Shown here in pieces: positions 1 through 6,286 of a DNA stretch of 58,089 nt. Source of the stretch: an uncultured Clostridia bacterium. Its GTDB lineage: Bacteria > Bacillota > Clostridia > Peptostreptococcales > Anaerovoracaceae. The DNA is taken from contig CAKQWJ010000016.1 of assembly GCA_934278925.1 (NCBI GenBank), positions 1 through 58,089 of the forward strand, given 5' to 3'. The notes under the pieces were generated by a model. That model saw only the letters and a list, made by a program, of their open reading frames with translations. It was not told the DNA's origin and did not search any database. The translations under genes and the position numbers were made by a program. How positions within the stretch are numbered: the first letter of the stretch is position 1; each line of letters opens with the position of its first letter.

Positions 1-58
1 GGAGTGAAGCTATTTGTCATGGCTAAAGTATTGAGTTTTCAATGTTCAGTTCCCATTT

Positions 59-1264
59 TCATGTGGGAAGTTTGAGTTTGTAAGCTTCTGCCGCCTTCTT
101 CAGCGCCTCTGCCTGATCCGTGTCCTCCCAGCGAACGCCCAGCTTGGTCCGGCCGAAGTGTCCGTAAGCCGCCAGCTGTCTGTACTGCGGGCGCAGGAGA
201 TCCAACGTCTTGATGATGGCACCCGGTCTCATGTCGAAGTGCTCGCGAACAATCTTCACGATGTCCTCGTCGGAGATGATTCCCGTTCCGTAGGTATTCA
301 CGTAAACGGATACCGGCTCCGCTACGCCGATGGCGTATGCCAGCTCGATTTCCACCTTGCGCGCCAATCCGGCTGCCACGATGTTCTTTGCAATGTAACG
401 AGCCATGTACGCACCGCTGCGGTCCACCTTCGTCGGGTCCTTTCCGGAGAACGCACCGCCGCCGTGGCTGGCATATCCGCCGTAGGTATCCACGATGATT
501 TTACGGCCGGTGAGGCCGGAGTCGCCCTTCGGTCCGCCGATAACGAAACGGCCGGTCGGGTTCACGAAGTACTTGGTATCTTCGTCGATGTATTCCACCG
601 GCAGAACCGGTTTTACCACGTACTCGATCATATCCTTCCGGATCTGCTCCAGGGATACGTCCGGGTCGTGCTGCGTGGAAATAACCACAGTGTCGATTCG
701 AACCACGCGGTCGTCATCGTACTCTACGGTAACCTGAGTCTTTCCGTCCGGACGGAGGTAACTCAGAGTTCCGTCCTTCCGAACCTTTGCCAGCTGCAGC
801 GCCAGCATATGCGCCAGTGCAATCGGCATCGGCATCAGCTCTTCGGTTTCGTCGCAAGCAAAACCGAACATCATGCCCTGGTCTCCGGCGCCGGTAAGGG
901 CGTCCTCACCGCTGCTCTTTCCTTCTTTCACTTCCAACGCTTCGTCTACGCCCTGTGCGATGTCCGGGGACTGCTCTTCAATCGCAACCAGAACGGCACA
1001 AGTGTTTCCATCGAAGCATACGTCGCTGCAATCGTAACCGATATCGGTAACCACCTTCCGAACGATGCCTTCCACGTCCGCGGTGCAAGTGGTGGAAATC
1101 TCACCGAATACCATTACGAAACCGGTCTTTACCACGGTCTCGCACGCAACGTGTGCCCGAGGGTCTTCTTTCAGAATCGCATCCAGAATGGCATCGGAAA
1201 TCTGGTCGCAGACTTTATCCGGATGTCCTTCAGTAACGGATTCAGAGGTAAATAGTTTTTTCAT
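59..1264 (-). CDS. metK: S-adenosylmethionine synthetase
   Basis: The 401-residue product makes SAM from methionine and ATP in the cytoplasm. It starts MKKLFTSESVTEGHPDK, the family's N-terminal signature, and carries the GAGDQG and GGGAFSGKDPTKVDRS-type motifs that bind ATP and phosphate. The length is normal for the family. The reading frame is open further upstream, but the ATG at 1264 is preceded by AAGGAG at the right distance, and the upstream stretch is the riboswitch leader rather than protein. The gene has its own promoter and a SAM-I riboswitch with terminator between promoter and start, so transcription should fall when SAM is plentiful. Confidence 0.97.
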   Translation of the reverse strand: MKKLFTSESVTEGHPDKVCDQISDAILDAILKEDPRAHVACETVVKTGFVMVFGEISTTCTADVEGIVRKVVTDIGYDCSDVCFDGNTCAVLVAIEEQSPDIAQGVDEALEVKEGKSSGEDALTGAGDQGMMFGFACDETEELMPMPIALAHMLALQLAKVRKDGTLSYLRPDGKTQVTVEYDDDRVVRIDTVVISTQHDPDVSLEQIRKDMIEYVVKPVLPVEYIDEDTKYFVNPTGRFVIGGPKGDSGLTGRKIIVDTYGGYASHGGGAFSGKDPTKVDRSGAYMARYIAKNIVAAGLARKVEIELAYAIGVAEPVSVYVNTYGTGIISDEDIVKIVREHFDMRPGAIIKTLDLLRPQYRQLAAYGHFGRTKLGVRWEDTDQAEALKKAAEAYKLKLPT

Positions 1265-1333
1265 AACAATCTCCTTTGTATCTTCTGGATATTCGTCATG
1301 GGTCCGAATATCCGTATGTTCAGTAATAATGGA

Positions 1334-1363
1334 TAAAAAAAACGCTCTCCAAACAAAGAGAGC
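1334..1363 (-). terminator. Intrinsic terminator of the metK SAM-I leader
   Basis: On the minus strand GCTCTC, a short AT-rich loop and GAGAGC are followed at once by eight T. It lies directly after the riboswitch aptamer and about 70 bases before the metK start, where the expression platform of an S-box should be. Confidence 0.9.
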
Positions 1364-1373
1364 TTCCACTCTC

Positions 1374-1490
1374 CTTATCTTCCAGATTCCGCCGGTTCTT
1401 CGGGGAACTGTGGGATTTGGCACCTTCGACTGTTATTGCCGAGGTTGCCGCGAGTTCATCGGGCCCATTCCCTACCTCGCTCGTAATAAG
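1374..1490 (-). promoter_or_regulatory. SAM-I (S-box) riboswitch upstream of metK
   Basis: Read on the minus strand, the element opens with CTTATTACGAGCGAGGTAGGG, contains the conserved core GGGCCCGATGAAC followed by GCGGCAACC, and closes with GGAATCTGGAAGATAAG, which pairs back to the opening CTTAT to form P1. These are the conserved S-box positions. Binding of SAM stabilises the aptamer and permits the terminator just downstream. Confidence 0.95.
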
Positions 1491-1505
1491 GATTAGTCTA
1501 TGGTC

Positions 1506-1533
1506 ATTATAATCATTTATGCCGGTATGTCAA
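1506..1533 (-). promoter_or_regulatory. Promoter of metK
   Basis: On the minus strand TTGACA is followed after 16 bases by a perfect TATAAT. It lies just upstream of the riboswitch aptamer. Confidence 0.8.
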
Positions 1534-1554
1534 GGGAATTCCCCCTGCTTTTTA

Positions 1555-1584
1555 TTGATACTTTCTTTGAGAATAGTGTATAAT
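1555..1584 (+). promoter_or_regulatory. Promoter of the gene at 1628
   Basis: TTGATA, 18 bases, then a perfect TATAAT, about 45 bases before the start codon at 1628. It is divergent from the metK promoter. Confidence 0.7.
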
Positions 1585-1627
1585 GGCATGATATGCAAAA
1601 TGATATAAGAAAGGGTTTGAAAAGCCA

Positions 1628-2866
1628 ATGAATGAACTATATGCGGTGGAAGGAAAGCAATCCTTCCTCTACAATCATTTCAAAGACTGCAAATGGGACA
1701 GCTGCGTGGCCACGGACACCCGCCTCATGGGCGTTATCGCCATGAAAATTACCTGGAAATGCGGCCGCAGCAAGGTTTACCAGATTCTGCATCTGGATTT
1801 TTCCGAATATGGCATCGATGATTATCTGGAATACTTCACCGACCCGGCCATGGCGGGCGTGAGCATGCTCCACAGCCAGTACGAGTGTCGGGAACAGTGG
1901 AAGCGGGTCTCCGAGAGTCTGGGAGGAAGAGAAATCTCCATCTCCCTGGGAGCGGCCGTTCGGCTGATTGAAATGGCCATCGAGACCAACAATGGATACT
2001 TCCACTACCACGATGTGGACATTCAGGAGTTCCGGAAGGATACGCTAAAAAGAATTCGTCTCATGCTGGAGGCAGCCAAAGAAGATCCGGCATACGAAGA
2101 ACAGACACCGGAAGATGCCACCCGAGCAGTCTGCCTCAAAAACGTCTCCATGTACGAAACCATCAACTACTTCGTCATGCGAATGTGCGATAAGGATTAC
2201 ATCGGCGCTTCGGTGCTCTCTGCGATGACACCGGAAATGCTTCAGAATATTCCGAAATGGCAGTACCGAATGATGACCTTGATTCACAACCGGACAACAA
2301 AGGGAAAGGCACCCGGAGAATTCTTCTGCACCGCTCAAATGGAAGCCGATGACGGATACTTCTACGCCCGCCTGATTCTGAGACTGGACATGACGAAGGG
2401 AAAGCGGATGGCGTTGGTATCTTCGATGGAATGTATCTATTTCAATCGTTTCTCGGAAATCGAGATGGCGATGCAGATGCGGCGTCCGGAATACGTTTCC
2501 GCGTACAAGATTGTCAAGGATCCGGAGCACTTCGACCTGGACCGCTCCATGATGGCATCGGATTCACAGATTTCCCCGGTTCCCAACGGAATCCTCTATC
2601 TTCTGTACAACAACGACAATACCCACGTGGACACGTCAAACTACTACATGAACAACGACGTATACGGTGCGTATCTGATTACCCGTGCCGACGAGCTGGT
2701 CATCATGAGCTCGGAAGTGATGAAAATATCTTCCATGGAAATGGATCTGGCAGCGACCTTCATTTCCGGAAATCTGGAGCTCACCGGAAGGTACAAATTC
2801 GACTCGCAGGTGTTCCAAACATTCTGCGAAATGCCCGGAGCTACCTTTGAGGATATTCTCCGGTAA
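1628..2866 (+). CDS. Uncharacterised 412-residue protein
   Basis: I do not recognise this family. The start ATG follows GAAAGGG at a workable distance and a good promoter lies upstream. The product has no signal peptide and no clear membrane segment, is rich in Met, Tyr, Glu and Asp, and looks like a soluble cytoplasmic protein. The N-terminal half is mostly charged helix-like sequence (about 60-190). The C-terminal half (about 230-410) has alternating hydrophobic pattern suggesting beta structure. It stands alone between divergent metK and an AT-rich intergenic segment, so the context gives no function. Codon use resembles the neighbours. Confidence 0.85.
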   Translation: MNELYAVEGKQSFLYNHFKDCKWDSCVATDTRLMGVIAMKITWKCGRSKVYQILHLDFSEYGIDDYLEYFTDPAMAGVSMLHSQYECREQWKRVSESLGGREISISLGAAVRLIEMAIETNNGYFHYHDVDIQEFRKDTLKRIRLMLEAAKEDPAYEEQTPEDATRAVCLKNVSMYETINYFVMRMCDKDYIGASVLSAMTPEMLQNIPKWQYRMMTLIHNRTTKGKAPGEFFCTAQMEADDGYFYARLILRLDMTKGKRMALVSSMECIYFNRFSEIEMAMQMRRPEYVSAYKIVKDPEHFDLDRSMMASDSQISPVPNGILYLLYNNDNTHVDTSNYYMNNDVYGAYLITRADELVIMSSEVMKISSMEMDLAATFISGNLELTGRYKFDSQVFQTFCEMPGATFEDILR

Positions 2867-3112
2867 TCATTTATCAACACTTTGTAAAGTGCTTGATTTC
2901 AAGGGATACGATTTTTTCCACAGGATTCGGAAAAATTGTATACAATTTATTGCACATTGGCATGTTGAAAACTTTATATATTTTGATTTCCTTGTATTTC
3001 AAATGTTTCACGTGTTTCACGCTGTTTTTAATGAAAAGTTTTCCACAATTTAGACGATATTAATCCGTTGTTTTCTTCATTTCACAGAAGAAAACGGATG
3101 CAGGAGGTTATT
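2867..3112. other. AT-rich intergenic segment with DnaA-box-like words
   Basis: This 246-base gap is strongly AT-rich against its surroundings. It holds TTTTCCACA at 2914-2922 and 3039-3047 (both fit TTWTNCACA) and three words one base off a DnaA box: TTATCAACA at 2871, TATTGCACA at 2948 and TGTTGAAAA (reverse) at 2963. TGTTTCACGTG at 3004-3014 is the left part of a parS site. No gene is seen. Whether this is a DnaA-binding region is an inference from the words alone. Confidence 0.4.
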
Positions 3113-4348
3113 ATGACAACAGAAAAATATTACCAGCACGATGTAGACTGCAGGGAGCTGAGCGGCCGGATTGAGGCCATTCAGAATGACGGCAAAAACA
3201 CCCGGATTATCATGAACCGAACCGTCTTCTTCCCTACCGGCGGAGGTCAGCCCTGCGACACGGGCGTAATTGTAACCCCGGACGGCATATCCGTTTCCGT
3301 CATCGATGTGCATGAAGATAAGGACACCGGAATCATTTCTCACACCATCGAAGGAGATTCCTCCGCAATCGATGCTCTGCAGGTCGGCATGACCGTCACC
3401 CAGAAGCTGGACGAAGACCGCCGCCGCATAAATACCCAGCGCCATACCGGCGAGCATATTCTCACCGGTGCGTTCATTCAGCTCTTCGGCGGAGCCAACA
3501 AAGGATTCCACATGGGCGGAGAATACGTTACCATCGATATGGACTACGACGGAAAGAAGCTGACGGAAGAGCAGGTTCGGGCTGCGGAAAAACTGGCCAA
3601 CGAAGTAATCTGGGCAAACCTTCCGGTGACCGTATCCACCTTCCCGAACCGGGAAGAAGCTTCTGTCATGCCAACCCGGAAACCGGTCACCCAGGACGGC
3701 GAAATTACCATCGTCACCATCGGCGATTTGGAATCCCCCCACGACTGCGTGGCTTGCTGCGGCACCCACTTCCACCGCACCGGCGAAGTAGGACTGATCC
3801 GGATTCACAAATTTGAACCCAATAAGGGAATGAACCGCATCTACTTCGAATGCGGCGACCGAGCATTGGAAAGCATGCAGGCCGACGATATCCTTCTCCG
3901 CTCCGTTCAGGAACGCTTCTCCGCCGGCAGCCACGACCTGCTTCAGAAGATGGATATTCGGGATGAGAAAGAAGCCGAGCTCCGTCAGGACTGCACCGGC
4001 CTTCGCCAGTACTACCGGGATCGGGAGATGGCGCGAATCACCGCCCTGCTCCATCGGGACACGCCGGACTTCTATCAGGATTCTTTTACGTTGGTATCCC
4101 CGGACGACTTGCTGAAGCTCGGTTTTGCCGTCATGGAAGATGCGGCCGCCCCGGCTCTCATGGCGCTGGTACACCGGCCCAGCCACACCGTCCTGCTCTT
4201 CTCCGACGGAAGCCAAAACTGCGGTGCCCTGGTAAAAGAACATGCGAAATCCTTAGGCGGCCGAGGCGGCGGCAGACCGGATCAGGCCCGGGCGCTGATG
4301 CCGAACGAAGATGCCGTAGAGAAATTTATCGAGTCGTTAAAGAAATAA
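3113..4348 (+). CDS. Alanyl-tRNA editing protein, AlaX-L type
   Basis: The 411-residue protein should hydrolyse Ser-tRNA(Ala) or Gly-tRNA(Ala), acting in trans like the AlaRS editing domain. It has the family layout: an N-terminal beta-barrel with FFPTGGGQP (about residues 40-48), the zinc site in RHTGEHIL and CCGTHF, and a C-terminal DHHA1-like part ending in the glycine-rich GGRGGGRPDQA. The length matches the long AlaX-L class rather than the short AlaX-S. The chosen ATG follows AGGAGG. An in-frame ATG 45 bases upstream lacks such a site. The neighbours are unrelated in function. Confidence 0.92.
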   Translation: MTTEKYYQHDVDCRELSGRIEAIQNDGKNTRIIMNRTVFFPTGGGQPCDTGVIVTPDGISVSVIDVHEDKDTGIISHTIEGDSSAIDALQVGMTVTQKLDEDRRRINTQRHTGEHILTGAFIQLFGGANKGFHMGGEYVTIDMDYDGKKLTEEQVRAAEKLANEVIWANLPVTVSTFPNREEASVMPTRKPVTQDGEITIVTIGDLESPHDCVACCGTHFHRTGEVGLIRIHKFEPNKGMNRIYFECGDRALESMQADDILLRSVQERFSAGSHDLLQKMDIRDEKEAELRQDCTGLRQYYRDREMARITALLHRDTPDFYQDSFTLVSPDDLLKLGFAVMEDAAAPALMALVHRPSHTVLLFSDGSQNCGALVKEHAKSLGGRGGGRPDQARALMPNEDAVEKFIESLKK

Positions 4349-4359
4349 CGCCAAAGCTC

Positions 4360-4388
4360 TTATGAATTAATCCCGATTGTGGTATAAT
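4360..4388 (+). promoter_or_regulatory. Promoter of the cytidylate-kinase-like gene
   Basis: A perfect TATAAT at 4383-4388 lies 31 bases before the start codon. The -35 candidate TTATGA sits 17 bases upstream and is a weak match. Confidence 0.55.
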
Positions 4389-4419
4389 AATTCTAACTAA
4401 AGGATAGGAGGTCATCGCT

Positions 4420-5055
4420 ATGACACAGAATAAAATCATCGTAACCATCGGCCGTCAGTTCGGAAGCGGCGGACACGAAGTGGGCCGCAGACTGGCGTCG
4501 GAACTGGGTATTTCGTTCTACGATCACGAATTTGTAGATATGGCCGTGAAGAAAACCGGTTTTCACGCAGACTACGTAAAAGATAATGAAGAAAAAGCTC
4601 CGGATTTCGTTTCCGGTGCCATGTTCTCCGGAATGGAAATGTATCAGCCGTCTCCTTACGACCGCATTCAGGCCGAAGAGTATAAGCTGATTCGAGATAT
4701 CGCCGCTAAAGAAAGCTGTGTCATCGTGGGCCGAGCTGCGGACTACATCCTCAGCGACCAGTCCCATGTCAGCATTTTCCTGTTCGCACCGATGGAAGAT
4801 CGGGTAAAGCGTAAAATGGCCCTGCTGAAGCCGGAAGATGCGGCAAAGATGACTCCGGCAGCCATGGAAAAAATCGTAAAACAGATGGACAAACAGCGGA
4901 AGAGATACTACGAATACTACACGGATATGAAGTGGGGTGCTCGTGATTCCTACGACCTCCTGATCAACACCAGCCGGTCCGGCATTGACGGTGCGGTAAA
5001 GATTATCCGCACCTACATTGATGAGTGCCGCGGCGAAAGCATCATGCCGGATTAA
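4420..5055 (+). CDS. Cytidylate kinase-like family protein
   Basis: The 211-residue protein begins with IIVTIGRQFGSGGHEVG, a nucleotide-binding P-loop of the form seen in the cytidylate-kinase-like (Cytidylate_kin2) family. It continues with the helix-rich core and VIVGRAADYIL typical of that family. True Cmk has a longer NMP-binding insert and differs in sequence, so phosphorylation of CMP is not assured. The start ATG follows TAGGAGG, a clear promoter lies upstream and a strong terminator follows, so it is probably transcribed alone. The substrate is unknown. Confidence 0.85.
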   Translation: MTQNKIIVTIGRQFGSGGHEVGRRLASELGISFYDHEFVDMAVKKTGFHADYVKDNEEKAPDFVSGAMFSGMEMYQPSPYDRIQAEEYKLIRDIAAKESCVIVGRAADYILSDQSHVSIFLFAPMEDRVKRKMALLKPEDAAKMTPAAMEKIVKQMDKQRKRYYEYYTDMKWGARDSYDLLINTSRSGIDGAVKIIRTYIDECRGESIMPD

Positions 5056-5098
5056 TTTCCTCGGAGATTTTTAATATTTCAGTTCGTCACGAATATTG

Positions 5099-5131
5099 GC
5101 GGGATAGTTTTAGAAACTGTCCCGCTTTTTT
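5099..5131 (+). terminator. Intrinsic terminator after the kinase-like gene
   Basis: GCGGGA-TAGTTT pairs with AAACTGTCCCGC across a short loop, followed by six T. Confidence 0.9.
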
Positions 5132-5281
5132 GGTTCTTCACTTTTTACCTCGAGTGGCCAGTGAAAAGAGAACGATTACTATGAGTCCTTCCCCCATCGC
5201 AGTAAAGTGATGCATTCAAGATTGTCGGTTGTTCCGTGTCCATCCGTTAACTAGAGTTCTAAGAGTGATGTGAGTTAAATA

Positions 5282-5551
5282 CGCCTAGAATTCCAAGATG
5301 ACTTCACGCTAATTTTCCGTTTTTTTCTGATTAGCGTGAATGAAATTCCGGTCGGACCCGGAATTTCATATATGCAGACGGTTCATTTGAAAAAAGTTCA
5401 CGCTTTTTGAAGAAAATTTCGTTTTCAGCGTGAACAAAAGTTGATGAATCATCGAGCCAAAATTAGAACTCCGCATTTTCGGCGAATTTCATTCACGCTG
5501 AATCTAAGTTTTCCGCCAAAAAGCGTGAATCGTCTTCGAAATTCTAGGCAT
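5282..5551. repeat. Hairpin array A (three units, 94/95-bp period)
   Basis: Three inverted repeats share the arms TTCACGCT and AGCGTGAA, at 5303-5340, 5396-5435 and 5491-5530. In all three the loop between the core arms is exactly 22 bases although its sequence differs. Arm starts are 94 and 95 bases apart, with 55-base spacers. Spacer 1 contains its own hairpin (TGAAATTCCG/CGGAATTTCA). The whole block is bracketed by inverted copies of GCCTAGAATT (5283 and about 5541). No gene is seen from 5132 to 5731. This is a structured non-coding element of unknown role. Confidence 0.9.
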
Positions 5552-5643
5552 ATGGGATGGCGTGCTTAAAATATGGATAATGTAGTTGGATTTAGATATT
5601 CCTTCGTGCTCTGCTGCTGCTCAAGCCGATATCTTGGCACAAT

Positions 5644-5681
5644 GAAGAGCCCCGGGACGATTTCTCGTCCCGGGACTCTTC
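5644..5681. terminator. Strong hairpin downstream of the YdbC-like gene
   Basis: GAAGAGCCCCGGGACGA pairs with TCGTCCCGGGACTCTTC with one mismatch and a four-base loop. It could end transcription of the minus-strand gene at 5732, but no T-run follows on that strand, so it may instead be an RNA-protecting hairpin. Confidence 0.5.
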
Positions 5682-5686
5682 CGATT

Positions 5687-5728
5687 TAACTTACCCGATG
5701 TAACTTACCCGATCAACTTACTTGATTC
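5687..5728. repeat. 14-bp tandem repeat, three copies
   Basis: TAACTTACCCGATG, TAACTTACCCGATC and the degenerate AACTTACTTGATTC follow one another directly, ending 3 bases before the stop codon of the gene at 5732. Confidence 0.75.
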
Positions 5729-5731
5729 AAA

Positions 5732-6133
5732 CTACTCTGCTTCCGGAATCGGTTCTTCCTCTCCGAATTCCGATTCTCCTGTCTTCTCTTCCTCCGTTTC
5801 CGGTTCCACCGGATCGTCCGGCGATTCATTCGATGCGAAGACAGAGTCTCCGGATACCTCTGACTCGAAACCCGTTTCTCGCGGGACGGGTTTCGGTACT
5901 CTCTGCGATTCCGGCTTCAGTGCCTGTGCCAGCATCCGTTCCAGCCGTTCCGCTTCTCCCCGGGTCAGCGTCACACCTTTCGCCATCTTCTCGTGATTGG
6001 GAGCCCAATCCCGAATGTCCATCTTCGGGGGATTTCCGTTCCAGGAAATTAGATTCAGTTCTTTGGTCCACCCTTTCGGCGATGTGGACAGATTTCCGTA
6101 ATGTCGCTCAATTTTGTACTCAAATGATGCCAT
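5732..6133 (-). CDS. PC4/YdbC-like single-stranded-DNA-binding protein with acidic tail
   Basis: Residues 1-75 of the 133-residue product match the bacterial YdbC/PC4 family: an antiparallel sheet with FEYKIERHYG, SPKGWTKELNLISWNG and MDIRDWAPNHEKMAKGVTLT. The family binds single-stranded DNA or RNA and is named after the eukaryotic PC4 coactivator. The C-terminal 50 residues are an acidic, low-complexity tail rich in Glu, Pro and Ser, as often follows such domains. The start at 6133 has AGGAGG. An upstream in-frame ATG has none. The actual cellular target is not known. Confidence 0.85.
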   Translation of the reverse strand: MASFEYKIERHYGNLSTSPKGWTKELNLISWNGNPPKMDIRDWAPNHEKMAKGVTLTRGEAERLERMLAQALKPESQRVPKPVPRETGFESEVSGDSVFASNESPDDPVEPETEEEKTGESEFGEEEPIPEAE

Positions 6134-6286
6134 TTCTATTCCTCCTATTCGATAATTGATATACAACCATTTGATGGTTAAATTATATCTTCTCTCTTAT
6201 GAAGGCGCAAATTTCATACGACATGCTTTTAAACCAAAATCGCCCTTTTGCGGGACAGAAACGGCAAAACGTAAACTTTCGAAAAA

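Noticed and set aside
158..1255. 365-residue frame opposite metK
   Set aside because: It is antisense to a certain gene, has no ribosome site and shows no family likeness.
3004..3019. True parS site
   Set aside because: Only the left part TGTTTCACGTG matches. The right arm reads TTTCA instead of AAACA, so the palindrome is broken at three positions.
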